Below, in pieces: positions 44,461 to 54,766 of a DNA stretch of 64,000 bases. The notes under the pieces were generated by a model. The model saw only the letters and a program-made list of their open reading frames with translations, had not been told where the DNA came from and did no database searches. The stretch is from Lumbricus rubellus (Eukaryota > Annelida > Clitellata > Crassiclitellata > Lumbricidae): positions 1,691,501 through 1,755,500 of the forward strand of contig OX243812.1 in NCBI GenBank assembly GCA_945859605.1. Direction: 5' to 3'. The position numbers and the translations under genes are program-made. Each line of letters begins with the position of its first letter. Position 1 is the stretch's first letter.

Positions 44461-44560
44461 ATGAAATTAAGATTTCTCTCCTTTTTACTCGTCTTCACTT
44501 GGGGTTCATTCTCAGACGTTTCTTCTATACCGGTAGCTATTAATAGTAGACGTGACTCAC
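44461..44560 (+). CDS. Candidate first exon of a secreted or membrane protein
   Basis: From ATG at 44461 the frame reads MKLRFLSFLLVFTWGSFSDV, a textbook signal peptide, then a short Arg/Asp-rich stretch (NSRRDS). It meets a strong splice donor, CAC|GTGAGT, at 44561. An earlier in-frame ATG at 44422 would add 13 residues and bury the signal, so I prefer the second. No downstream exon is recognised before the LINE at 45019, so the gene could be a relic. Confidence 0.35.
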
Positions 44561-45018
44561 GTGAGTACGAATACATGTACATGACTACATGTACAATTTG
44601 TACGTGTATTTGTATGACTATAATTGCTGTCCTCTCTGTTCAGGTTTCTGTTGTACATCTGTACATGAAACGATCATTATAATGGGTTTTAAACAGGATT
44701 TGCGATAGTCTACGATAAGGCAGTGACATGGAATCTAATTTGTTCTCTTATATTCTGGATATGGGGAGAACAGACTGATTACGTACTCTGGTTTAGCAAG
44801 AGCCGACGTCTGGTTAGCCGATGGGGCCTTTTCTGTTGTCTATATTTTTACTGCAAAGGCTGAACACTTTTAAACATTAGTGGATATTGTTGTGAATATT
44901 GCTTTTATGGAATTGTAATGGTTTTATAATGCTACTTGACTGCTATTTTTCTTATTTTAGTGGTATTAAGTGGCACGGTATAAAACGTCGCGTGGAATTA
45001 ATTATAGTCTGCAGGATT

Positions 45019-45770
45019 AAATTCATTCATTCATTCATTCATTCATTCATTCATTCATTCAGAGCATTTATATAGCGCCCCTTCAAGAAACTACTCAGAG
45101 GCGCTCCAAGCCCAGCCACGGACAAAGAAAAAAGACTTGAGGGACTTGTAGAACGCAGCCGGATGTGACAAGTAGTGAGCGAAGCGTAACCGGGAGGTCG
45201 TTCCAGACAGTAGGCCCCACGACCGAGAAAGCACGGCGCAGCTTAATAGCCAAGCGAGCCCGCGGGACCAGAAGCTCACCTTTAGACGAAGAGCGAAATA
45301 CACGACGCGCTGCAACGTCAGAGACTGGACAGCACAGATCACGCAAGTATGACGGAGCACAGCCAAGGACGCAGCGAGAGACCACAGCAGCAATGCGGTA
45401 TGAGATCCGCTGGGACACAGGTAGCCAGTGCAGCACATCACGCATAATATATACGCAGAGACACGCGCAAATTTAGGAAGCCGCCCAATGAGGCGAGCAG
45501 CCGAGCGCAAGACGCGATCAAGTCGCCCCAGGACTCCAAGGGGAAGACCAACAAGTAAGGAACAACAGTTGTCGATTCGACTTGTAACAAAGGCGTGGAC
45601 AAGGACAACGACCGCATCGTGAGAGAGAGAGAGAACGGGAGACCACCCGGAGCTGACGAAGCTGGTAATAGGCACTCCTCGCAACCAAGTTCACATGCTG
45701 GGACAGAGTAAGTTCAGAATCAAGGGTGAGACCCAGATCACGAACTGTGAGGGAAAAGGTGATATGAGGT
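45019..45770 (-). mobile_element. Non-LTR (CR1/L2-like) retrotransposon, 5'-truncated and frameshifted
   Basis: Read on the minus strand, one frame begins with VLVHAFVTSRIDNCCSLL and LDRVLRSAARLIG. It then shifts into another frame carrying LHWLPVSQRISYRIA, LGCAPSYL and RRAFSVVGPTVWNDLPVTLR, the conserved C-terminal end of these reverse transcriptases. The 3' end is GGCGCTATATAAATG followed by (GAAT)n, seen as (ATTC)n at 45023-45060. The frameshift makes it inactive. Confidence 0.75.
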
Positions 45771-46425
45771 AAATGTCACCGGGATTACAAATAATTGCTA
45801 ATATTCCTGAAATTGCCAGACAATCATTATTATTATTATTATTATTATTATTTAGTATGCCTACGTTAAAAAGTACTCGTAATCGCACTTTGCAGAACGA
45901 ACAGAATGCAATTTGTTAAAAATCAGTAGGCTATTATCCATGCAAATGAACGGGAAGTTTCCCATAATGAAAAGGATGCTGCTACACGACTGCCAATACT
46001 ATTTCAACTTCTGCAATTTATCGTCTGTCGACTGTTAGTAAGCCTCTATAATCTATATGCTGTGTGTGCTATAACCTGCGATATTAATGTAGGTTAATTT
46101 TAATGTAATGTAAAGTTAATTAATTGTGGCATTACTTGTATGAAGTCATACTATTGTTAGGCAAGTATGTGAGTAACTAACACCTACATAAAACACTTTG
46201 CATACAACGATAATTATTTGTAAGGACGTTGAGTTCATAATTAGATAATTTAAACAGCAATAATAATTATGCCTGCCTATTATTAGCTTACTCGTCAAAC
46301 GCTATACAGTGAATTTGTTATAAGAACATGAATGTTAAAACATGCATGTAGCCTATGTGCACCGTCGTAAGCACATTTCAGCATACAAAAGTCATAAATG
46401 GCATAAGCGTATAGGGCCTACTGCT
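45771..46425. other. Intergenic stretch and 3' flank of Mab-21 copy E
   Basis: Contains an (ATT)8 tract at about 45828-45852, and otherwise AT-rich sequence without recognisable genes. Confidence 0.4.
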
Positions 46426-46510
46426 TTAGTCAATAATGTTATTGTCAAATAACACCCCGTTCGATTTTGCGCAGATGCGACACGCCGTTTCAAGTGGCAA
46501 GTGATGGTAA
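46426..46510 (-). pseudogene. C-terminal end of Mab-21 pseudogene E, separated by gypsy insertion
   Basis: The minus strand reads on from TTAC into HHLPLETACRIC and stops at 46426-46428. It aligns with the end of copy A (SYHYVLLEMAWRI). The rest of the gene starts on the other side of the retrotransposon, at 55886. The duplicated GTAA at 46507-46510 and 55886-55889 marks the insertion point. Confidence 0.88.
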
Positions 46511-47629
46511 TGTAGCGGACCAGGGGTTGGGCGAAAACACCAGGAGCCGAGTACCAACCCCAGTCGTCAAGGTACCCTCAGTCAGTCCGCGCAGTACGGC
46601 CTTGGCTGTAGACCAAGGACTAGCCGGCTAGGCTTAAACACGTTTATTGAAGAAACCACGATGATCATGTAGAGTTCACAGCACAAGTAATTTATTGCGT
46701 CACAATCGCTATAGCACTTCGAGAACGAACTGTTTGTGTCAATTTCTACAACGCTGGAATCAGAGTTCGTGCGCCGATGCAACAGTTTATGTAGCGCCAG
46801 AGTTCGTGCGTCGATGCAGCAGTTTATGTAGCGCCAGAGTTCGTGCGTCGTTGCGGCAGTTTATGTAGCGCCAGAGTGAATGCGAAGCGTTCAGGAGTCG
46901 ATTCGGCGTCGTCGAGCACAGCAGGCAATAGAGCCTGCGTGAATGGTCGGAGCAGATTCGCGGTGGTCAGGATTCGAACCGGCGTCGTCAGGTTCCAGTG
47001 ACTTCTGTAGCGCCAGTACAACGGACTCAGTAGCAAGTGAGTTTCGTCGTCGGAAGTGATCCCAGCAGGCAAGTCGGAACAGATCCGCGGTGGTCAGGAT
47101 TCGAACCGGCGTCGTCAAGCAGGACGGACCGTCGTCTCTGCCTCTGCAGCACCCGGAGTAGAACCGTCGTCGTAGCAGCTTCGTCCGTCAGCTAGGTTGC
47201 GGTAGTCGGAAACCGCAACCCCAGTCACGTGGAGGAGCACCTGAAGAGGCCGATGTTCAAGCTCAAGGCTGGTATTCAGGATTTTACCTCTCTCCACAAC
47301 AGTATCACTCAACAAGCGTTTTACCGCTCATCAAGCCAGATCATCAGCCAGCTACTACGCGTTTTACCGCGTTCTTCACCAGGCCATTCGTCTGCCTCGA
47401 AGCACGGGAAGAACCTTTCTTATATAGGCTCAAGGCTAGGCCAAGCGATGCATGCTAGCCAGTAGGTGGGCGTATGCTGAGCGCACAATGGAAAATTCCA
47501 CACATGCACGTATGCTGAGCTAGCAGACAGACAGACAGAGACAAGCGGACGGACAGGCAAACAAGCAGCGACACAGCAGCAGCGGCAGCAGCAGCAAGCA
47601 AGCAAGCACACCATAGCAATATTTCAACA
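46511..47629 (-). repeat. 3' LTR of the gypsy element at 46511
   Basis: 1119 bp, TG...CA ends (plus strand TGTAGCGGACC to ATATTTCAACA). Inside, a unit of about 37 bp GCGCCAGAGTTCGTGCGTCG with GCAGTTTATGTA is repeated about three times at 46795-46875, and two copies of GCGGTGGTCAGGATTCGAAC lie at about 46960 and 47088. The right half has CAGACAGACAG and CAGCAGCAG simple repeats. The small ORFs here recur exactly in the other LTR and are not genes. Confidence 0.95.
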
Positions 47630-47640
47630 CTCCCCCCTAA
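47630..47640 (-). other. Polypurine tract
   Basis: The sense strand reads TTAGGGGGGAG directly before the TG of the 3' LTR, as expected for plus-strand priming. Confidence 0.85.
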
Positions 47641-49677
47641 CGAAAAATCCGAGGCCTCCTCGGAGCAACACCGGGGAAGGGGAGAGCAATGCCATTAATA
47701 AACGATACATGAAATGCTTGAACTTGGCAAACGAAACAAATAAAAACGTACATTTACGTAGCGCATTTTGATGTACTTAGCGCCACGTAAACAAAAAATA
47801 CCCGTCAACGGTGAATCATGAATTAACAGACAGCTGTGGTCCCATAAGGATAGACCACAGAACGGCACCGGACGATACGGATATCAACAATGTCAATATG
47901 TGCAATGTACAAAATGGGCCTACATCTAACATTTTGAGGTAAACGGCAGCGTAACAGAAAAATACCGTATTGCTCTCACAAATCCTGACAGCCAGGTCCC
48001 AGATCCACATGAACAAATAAGTCAGACAGTATTATCGTTTGGTCAATAGAAGTCGCGAATCGAACCAACCGACATTGACAATAATCACAATAATAAATCA
48101 GACAAGCGACATAAACTCAGACTGCGTGATCAAAATAGAACAGAAAATGCCTTACTGGTTGCACAAATCCGGACAATTAAGTCCTCAATTTAATTGTGCC
48201 ACATAGTGGTCCACAATCCACAATAATTCTTTTTCTCTTCGGGTACGAAGTGCAAGTCGTGCACAACCCCCGTATTTTTTTTCTTCGGGTGCGGAGTGCC
48301 GTTTGTGCACAACCCCCGTTCTCTTCTATTTCCTTTTTGGGTGCGATGTGCCGTTTGCGCACAACCCCCTTTTTTCTTCTTTTTTTTTGTTTGTTTCGGG
48401 TACGAAATGCGAGGTGCGCATAACCCCCTTCTTTTTTTTCTTTTTTTTTTCTTTTTTTTTTTTTTTTTTAGCAGCGAAGTCCATAATTGCGAACGATTAC
48501 AATCAATGTAAAAATAACGTGATACAATAATAATTACGAAACAGTTCACGAATGAAAATAAGTCGTAATGATTACAACAACAGGATTATAACGCGATAAG
48601 AACGCAAACTAGCAAGCTTGCATGCAAATAATCGCAAATAATCGTACGATTAATCAAATGATTTACACTAAGCATTAGGCCTATAACAGTCCATCTAGGG
48701 ACAGACAAAATGCTTCGTTGCACAATAAAAGCGCCTCTCTCCACAATAGAAGCGTTCATAAAAATGGTGCATTCCACAATAGAAGCGTTTCCTTTCCATA
48801 ATAAAAATAACGGTGCACTCCACAATATAAGCGCTTCCTTTCCACAATAAAAATAACTGTGCACTCCACAATATAAGCGCTTCCTTTCCATAATAAAAAT
48901 AACGGTGCACTCCACAATATAAGCGCTTCCTTTCCATAATAAAAATAACGGTGCACTCCACAATATAAGCGTTTTCGGTGCACTCCACAATAAAAGCGTT
49001 TTCTTTACACAATAAAAATAACGGTGCACTCCACAATATAAGCGTTTTCGGTGCACTCCACAATATAAGCGTTTTCGGTGCACTCCACAATAAAAGCGTT
49101 CATGCAAAAATGCTTAGTTCCACAACAAATAATACTTTCACAAATAAAAAGAAAATGCGTATTTTTCCATAAAAATTTTCCTCGTTAATTGAAATGAAGA
49201 AAAGTGCTTTTACACAAAAATTGATTCCTTTCTACCTAGGCACGGAATGTCCGCAGCGACCGAGGTCGCTGTCATCGTGCACTAAGTAAAACGCTTCTAT
49301 CAGAACGATTCATTCAGAATTCCTGCATTTGCGTCCGTAGAAAGCGCGCGGAACATGTAGACGAAGAGGAACGTGCGCGCACACAGATAGGCATCTGCGC
49401 CGACGTAGACCAGTGCGCCGTCGAGGACATGTGCGCCGACGAAGAAGAAGCGAGCGCCAACGAGACAGACTCGTGCGCCGACGTGGAATCTTGCGCGCAC
49501 CCTTGCGCGCAGACGTAGACTAGGGGCGCCGACGAAGATGCGCGCACAGAACCTGCGCGCCGAAGAGGATTCTTGAGCGCCGACGAGACAGACCCGTGCG
49601 CCGATATAGAACCCTGCGCCGTCGAGGAAGCTTGAGCGCCAACGAGACAAATTCGTGCGCCACCACTGCCTCGCCTC
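47641..49677 (-). other. Long 3' non-coding region of the gypsy element with minisatellites
   Basis: About 2 kb between pol and the 3' LTR. At 48240-48440 four imperfect units of about 60 bp share GTGCACAACCCCC followed by a T-rich run. At 48780-49110 an array has 46-bp units (GCGCTTCCTTTCCATAATAA with GGTGCACTCCACAATATAA) and shorter ones of about 27 bp without the TTTCCATAATA part. At 49340-49660 GCGCCGACGAAGA-type units of about 25-30 bp repeat. Overlapping minus-strand ORFs through these arrays are repeats of KRLYCGVHRYFYCGK or GARVCLVGA type, which I regard as by-products. In the position where some gypsy elements carry env there is no membrane protein. Confidence 0.7.
48780..49110. repeat. 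46/27-bp minisatellite inside the gypsy 3' region
   Basis: Anchors at 48785, 48831, 48877, 48923 and 48969 are spaced exactly 46 bp; the following units are about 27 bp. The core is GGTGCACTCCACAATATAAG. The array lies within an otherwise recent retrotransposon. Confidence 0.9.
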
Positions 49678-52600
49678 CTACTGGAACCGGACAGGACGGC
49701 GAACGGCACGGCGAGGTCGACTGGTACATGTCGCCGCTCCGTCAGGGTCTCCGTCGTGCAAATATCTTCCTGTCGCTTCGGTTTCAGGCGTTCTGTTCCT
49801 TGGCCGATTGACAACCGGCATGGCTGCGCCGTCGTCGTCGGGACCATGTCGATCCCCAGAAGTCGCTCCTTCCGCTGCAAGCGTTCCTTTCCGGCGACGC
49901 GACCGACGATCGTATGAGGCCGTGGCGCTTCCGGTCCCTTCAGGACGTGACCTTCCTGTCGCTTCCGCGGTCGGCTCGCTCCATTCCCCTTTCGTCCTCC
50001 CGTAGCAGTGGCGAAGTTTATCGACGTGCGATACGAAGGGCTTGGACTTCTGCGACTTTTGGAGAAGGTAGTTGACGGGACCGCACGCCCGCACAATCCG
50101 GAATGGACCCGTGAAGTTACGTTGAAACTTCGGGCTGCGTCCGACGAACTTCCGTGGGCTGAAGTAGTAGACCCAGTCACCTTCCTCAAACTTTGCAGGG
50201 CGCACTCGCAAGTCGTAGTTGTGCTTGCGTCTCTCGGCGCTCTTCTTGAGGCTTTTCCGCGCAGTGCCGTACGCCTTCTCGAATTTCTCCGCCAGGTCGG
50301 CCACGTAGGTTGAATAGGTGAGTCCACCCTCGTCGGTTCCTTCGGGCGGTCCATAAACGAGGTCCAGCGGTGCCCGGTTCTCTTTTCCGAAGACCAGGTA
50401 GTTTGGCGAGAAACCCGTTACGTCGTGGATCGAGGCGCGGTAGGCTGCCGCCACGTATGGGAGATGCTCGTCCCAGTCTCGCTGATTTTCGCTCACCACC
50501 TTTCCCAACATCGAGTTGAGCGTGCGGTGGTACCTCTCAATCATACCGTTGCTCTGCGGTCGATAGCTGGACGTCCGGACTTTGTCTACCTCCAGGAGCC
50601 GACACATTTCTTGGAACACATGTCCCTCGAAGTTCCTCCCTTGGTCCGTCAGAATCTGGAGCGGTGCCCCATAACGGACGACGATCGTTTCCACTAACGC
50701 CTTGGCCACCGTGGTTGCCTCCTGATTGGCCATCGGAACGGCTTCGGCGAACTTTGAGAAGTTGTCCATCATGGTCAGAATGTAGACGTTCCCCTTCTTG
50801 CTTCTCGGATGCGGGCCCGTAACGTCCACGCTCACTCGCTCCCACGGCTCTCCACAGGTCACAGGCTGCAGAGGGCCTTGTCTTTGCAGCGCACCCCGTC
50901 GGTACCGGCAGCATCCGTCACAGTGTCGACAGAACCTCTTTACGTCCCCGGACCATCCGACCCAATAGGCTCTTCTGCGAACCTGCCATCGGGTTCGCTT
51001 GACTCCCAAGTGTCCACCCGTCATGCCAGTATGCGCCAGCCTCAAGTAGTCTTCTCGAAGATCCTTTGGCACGAGTACTTGTTCCAGTTCGTCTGGCGTC
51101 CGTCGGTAGATCACATCGTCCTTCAGGTACAACGCGTCCCGCTGGTGCCAATAGACCTTAACGGCCTCTTCCTCCTGCAGAATTTCCTGCAGACTCGGCA
51201 TCCCTTCGCTCAGCCAGGATCTCACCAGGCTTAAGACGGAGTCTTCTTTCTGCGATTTTACTATGTCGGTCGTACTGTCGCTTTCTGTCGTCACTTCCGT
51301 TACCTCCCGCACGAAGTGGTCCGTAGCATCAGCTTCCTCCCAATGACACTGTCGGCACGGCTTTCTGGACAAAGCATCGGCGTTTCCGTGTTTGCGTCCA
51401 GGACGATGCAGTATTTCGAAGTCAAACTCGGCCAACTTCTCCAACCATCGTCCTTGTTGCCCGATCGGGTCAGGAGTGTGCTGTAACCATCGCAGCGCAG
51501 CATGGTCCGTTCTGAGGGTAAACCGCCTACCCAGCAGGTACTGACGAAAGACTTGGGCGAAGTTTACCACGGCCAGCAATTCCTTTCGGGTAACGCAGTA
51601 ATTGCGCTCGGCCGCAGAAAACAACCGACTACCATAGGCAATCACCCGTTCTTCGCCGTCGATATTCTGGGAAAGTACCCCACCAATTCCGACGTCAGAG
51701 GCATCGCAGTCCAGAGTGTAAGCAGCGTCATCAACCGGTAGACTAAGTACAGGAGCCATGGTCAGCGCTTCCTTCAGTCGGTCGAAAGCATTCTGGCAGT
51801 CGTCTCCCCACAGAAAAGGCTGGTCCTTCCTCGTCAAAGCAAACAAAGGAGCGGCGACCAAAGAGAAACCCCGAATGAACTTACGGTAATAGGAGCACAA
51901 TCCTACAAAAGCCCGTACCTCCTTTAAGCATCTGGGCGTAAGCCACTCAGTTACTGCCTGTACTTTGGATGGATCAACAGATATCCCGTCAGCAGTCACA
52001 ATATGTCCAAGAAAGGATACCGTGCGTCTGAACAGATGGCATTTGCTAGGCTTCAGTTTCAAGTTAGCATCTTTAAGCCTCCCAAAAACATGACCCAATC
52101 TGTCCAAGTGTTGCTCCGCAGTACTGCTGAAGATTATTACATCGTCCAAGTACACCAGACATAATTCAAAGTTCAACCCAGAGAAAACGATGTCCATAAG
52201 CCGCTGGAAGGTAGCCGGTGCGTTACATAAGCCGAAGGGCATGACCCGCCACCGAAAAGTCCCTCGCCGAGTGATGAAAGCAGTCTTATCGGAGTCACCT
52301 GGATTCATCATGACCTGATGGTACCCGCTGCGCAAATCCAAAGTACTGAACCACCCAGCGCCCGACAAAGCATCAAGACAAGCATCAATTCTAGGAAGAG
52401 GATAAGAATCCTTCCGAGTCTGGTTGTTCAGTTTCCGGTAGTCGATACAAAATCTCAGGGAACCATCCTTTTTCTTAGCGAGGACCACGTTTGCTGCCCA
52501 CTCGCTAACAGCTGGTTCAACCACCCCAGTAGCCAACATCTGGTCCAGTTGTGCGTCAATAGCAGCCTGATACGGAAGCGGTTGTCTACGCAAAGATTGT

Positions 52601-54651
52601 CTCACCGGACGAGAGTCTCCAGTATCGATTCTATGCTGAGAAATCATAGTCCTACCCAAGTCATGGTCAGTGGTCGAGAAAATACTTTCATATTCGACCA
52701 ATAACTCCTTCAGTCGCTCCTTCACATCAGACGGGACATCCTCAGAGATTTCGTCCATTAGTTTCCCGATCAAAGAGTTGTCGTCGGCAGTACCCGTCTG
52801 TCTCTCATTGTCTTCCTCAACCTTTACGGGGTGCAAGTCGCCCAACATTTGGTTAGCCGTCAACAGGGCAGGCTGTTCATTCAAATTCACCACACGAATA
52901 CAAGCATTATCAGCATCATCACTCAACACAACTCTGGCTACATGCAATCCAGGCTGGATCTCTTTAGACTCAGTCATCCAGGCTTGTGCGGAGGTCGTCA
53001 AATCACGATACTGAGTCTTACACGGTATATCACATTGAGAACGAGGAAGAACAGTTGTCTCATCGGCAACCATAACCCTGCGACACCAAAGCGAGCCATT
53101 GCCCTTAACCAAAGGAATGCGGCGCCGACCAATAAACAGTGCACCCTGTCCAAAACCCAAGCGACAACGATGCTGCCTCAACCAATCCATGCCAAGCATT
53201 GGTTCACCAATTTGGTCAGACACAAGAAAACTAGTATCAATGGCAAATCCTCTAGAAATCTTAATAGGAGCATCAATCTGACCCAAGACTCTGATCTGCG
53301 TGCCATTAGCAGCCAAAAGAATGCGATTACTAGGCTGGAGCGGCAAACCATCAACATCAGCAGAGGGAACCAGGCTTACCTCCGACCCAGTGTCCACTAG
53401 GCAAGTTTTTTGCTGTCCGTTGATCGTTCCACGGATGTAGATCGCGTTGTTTGTCACACCCGATGCTCGGTCTCTCGTTGTATGGTTCGTGACGGTTGTT
53501 CCGTTCTGCTCAGACGTCGGTGGGTCCGAGGTGCGTGCGTCGTCACTTCGGTTGGAGAACTGCTGACGCTGGCGACACCGGCGAGCCACGTGGCCCACCT
53601 GTCCACAGCTGAAGCAGGTTATCCCGCGTCCGGGACCACCTGAAGCGTTTCCTCGGGGCGGAGACGGAGGAGTAGGAACGGTAGATGGAACCGTCCGTGG
53701 AGCAGTCGGTTCCGCGCCGAAACTCGTCCGTTGCGAGCTTCTGAGTTCGTCCAGCTGTCGGCAGATCCTTCCTTCCATGTCTTGTTGCCACTTGCGTTGC
53801 GAAGCGAAGAAACTGTCCAATTGAGACTGGAGCTGCCCACCGGCGTCGACTTCCTGAGACCCTCGCACTCGGTTGGCAGGTCTCCGCCGATCCTCCAAGT
53901 CCGACGTCTGTTGGTACGCGGACAGGCGTAGAGCTGTTCGATACGCCTCGTCGATGGTTTTCGGCTCTCGTTCTCTCACCTTGAGAGACAGCTCCCGGTC
54001 GCGGATCGCTTCAAGGAAGGCGTCCTTCGCGAGAATTTCCGTCGTTTCGTTGGACGGGACCGGGTAGGCAAGGACGACGAGTCTCCGGATGTCGTGCAGC
54101 AAGTCGCCAAGAGTTTCATCAGCTCGCTGTCGGCGATAATAGAGTTGAGCTCGGAAGGTCTCAGCTTGACCCTCCGACCCGTAGCGTTGGCGTAGTCTCA
54201 CGACGAGCTGTTCGTACGTCACTTCGGTGCTGGCTCCGAAATCCCACAGCAGCTGCGTTGCCGCCTTTTCCAAGGAACAGCGGAGGAAGTCGACTTTATC
54301 GGCTGCAGTCCATCGGTTGTGTCTTGCGCAGACGTCGAATTGTGCCAGGAATGACTCGAGGGATCCGGTTCCATCGAATTTTCCGGGCTTCATGGGATTC
54401 TTCTTTTCAGCGACCAAGCGACTGACGTTCTCCATGACCTTCGATTCCAGTCTGCTCTCGTCCCTTTCCGCAATCAGCACGGTTTTGCGATCCTTCTTCG
54501 GCGTGTCGTCGAAGTCAATTTTCTCGAGGAATCGGCTGGACTCGACCTCGTAGTCGACCAAGAGGTCCCTTCCTCGTCCTGCAGCGGTTGTAGAAGTCGT
54601 TGGGAAGCCAGTGGCGTATCCGTCCATGTCTCCGATCAGAGGACTCCACAT
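49678..54651 (-). CDS. Gag-Pol polyprotein of Ty3/gypsy element (1657 aa)
   Basis: One uninterrupted ORF. Order seen: Gag-like region with KFDGTGSLESFLAQFDVCAR and LRQRYGSEGQAETFRAQL; a Pro-rich linker; one CCHC zinc knuckle (CFSCGQVGHVARRC) at about 355; aspartic protease LVDTGSEVSLV at about 420; reverse transcriptase with KKDGSLRFCIDYRKLN, MPFGLCNAPATFQRLM and the active site LVYLDDVIIFS; RNase H with LDCDASDVGIGGVLSQ and RTDHAALRWLQ; integrase with an HHCC finger (GHLGVKRTRWQV, CRHCDGCC) and a DDE core (VDVTGPH, LTDQGRNFEG, SYRPQSNGMIERYHRTL); and a C-terminal tail ending in RRPVRF. All catalytic residues I can locate are intact. Its start ATG lies about 115 bp after the 5' LTR. Confidence 0.95.
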   Translation of the reverse strand: MWSPLIGDMDGYATGFPTTSTTAAGRGRDLLVDYEVESSRFLEKIDFDDTPKKDRKTVLIAERDESRLESKVMENVSRLVAEKKNPMKPGKFDGTGSLESFLAQFDVCARHNRWTAADKVDFLRCSLEKAATQLLWDFGASTEVTYEQLVVRLRQRYGSEGQAETFRAQLYYRRQRADETLGDLLHDIRRLVVLAYPVPSNETTEILAKDAFLEAIRDRELSLKVREREPKTIDEAYRTALRLSAYQQTSDLEDRRRPANRVRGSQEVDAGGQLQSQLDSFFASQRKWQQDMEGRICRQLDELRSSQRTSFGAEPTAPRTVPSTVPTPPSPPRGNASGGPGRGITCFSCGQVGHVARRCRQRQQFSNRSDDARTSDPPTSEQNGTTVTNHTTRDRASGVTNNAIYIRGTINGQQKTCLVDTGSEVSLVPSADVDGLPLQPSNRILLAANGTQIRVLGQIDAPIKISRGFAIDTSFLVSDQIGEPMLGMDWLRQHRCRLGFGQGALFIGRRRIPLVKGNGSLWCRRVMVADETTVLPRSQCDIPCKTQYRDLTTSAQAWMTESKEIQPGLHVARVVLSDDADNACIRVVNLNEQPALLTANQMLGDLHPVKVEEDNERQTGTADDNSLIGKLMDEISEDVPSDVKERLKELLVEYESIFSTTDHDLGRTMISQHRIDTGDSRPVRQSLRRQPLPYQAAIDAQLDQMLATGVVEPAVSEWAANVVLAKKKDGSLRFCIDYRKLNNQTRKDSYPLPRIDACLDALSGAGWFSTLDLRSGYHQVMMNPGDSDKTAFITRRGTFRWRVMPFGLCNAPATFQRLMDIVFSGLNFELCLVYLDDVIIFSSTAEQHLDRLGHVFGRLKDANLKLKPSKCHLFRRTVSFLGHIVTADGISVDPSKVQAVTEWLTPRCLKEVRAFVGLCSYYRKFIRGFSLVAAPLFALTRKDQPFLWGDDCQNAFDRLKEALTMAPVLSLPVDDAAYTLDCDASDVGIGGVLSQNIDGEERVIAYGSRLFSAAERNYCVTRKELLAVVNFAQVFRQYLLGRRFTLRTDHAALRWLQHTPDPIGQQGRWLEKLAEFDFEILHRPGRKHGNADALSRKPCRQCHWEEADATDHFVREVTEVTTESDSTTDIVKSQKEDSVLSLVRSWLSEGMPSLQEILQEEEAVKVYWHQRDALYLKDDVIYRRTPDELEQVLVPKDLREDYLRLAHTGMTGGHLGVKRTRWQVRRRAYWVGWSGDVKRFCRHCDGCCRYRRGALQRQGPLQPVTCGEPWERVSVDVTGPHPRSKKGNVYILTMMDNFSKFAEAVPMANQEATTVAKALVETIVVRYGAPLQILTDQGRNFEGHVFQEMCRLLEVDKVRTSSYRPQSNGMIERYHRTLNSMLGKVVSENQRDWDEHLPYVAAAYRASIHDVTGFSPNYLVFGKENRAPLDLVYGPPEGTDEGGLTYSTYVADLAEKFEKAYGTARKSLKKSAERRKHNYDLRVRPAKFEEGDWVYYFSPRKFVGRSPKFQRNFTGPFRIVRACGPVNYLLQKSQKSKPFVSHVDKLRHCYGRTKGEWSEPTAEATGRSRPEGTGSATASYDRRSRRRKGTLAAEGATSGDRHGPDDDGAAMPVVNRPRNRTPETEATGRYLHDGDPDGAATCTSRPRRAVRRPVRFQ

Positions 54652-54746
54652 TGTCGCCGTCTGTCGATATTCTCACCAGTTCGTAGAAGTGCAGCGAATA
54701 ACTTCCGCGGAATCAGCTTGAAGCGGTGCAGAGTTTTTTCAGTCAC

Positions 54747-54764
54747 CCCACTTCACGGTGCCAG
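54747..54764 (-). other. Primer-binding site
   Basis: On the sense strand, two nt after the 5' LTR, the sequence reads CTGGCACCGTGAAGTGGGG; the TGG matches a tRNA CCA end. I cannot name the tRNA by eye. Confidence 0.65.
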
Positions 54765-54766
54765 TT

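Noticed and set aside
48586..49107. 173-aa minus-strand ORF with repeated LYCGVHRYFYCGK, considered as a secreted repeat protein
   Set aside because: The 46-bp repeat is not a multiple of three and gives similar ORFs in several frames; it is a minisatellite by-product.
49314..50354. 346-aa minus-strand ORF overlapping the end of the gypsy polyprotein, considered as a third retroviral-type gene
   Set aside because: It is out of frame with pol, has no membrane, signal or domain features, and its second half is the GCGCCGAC repeat array.
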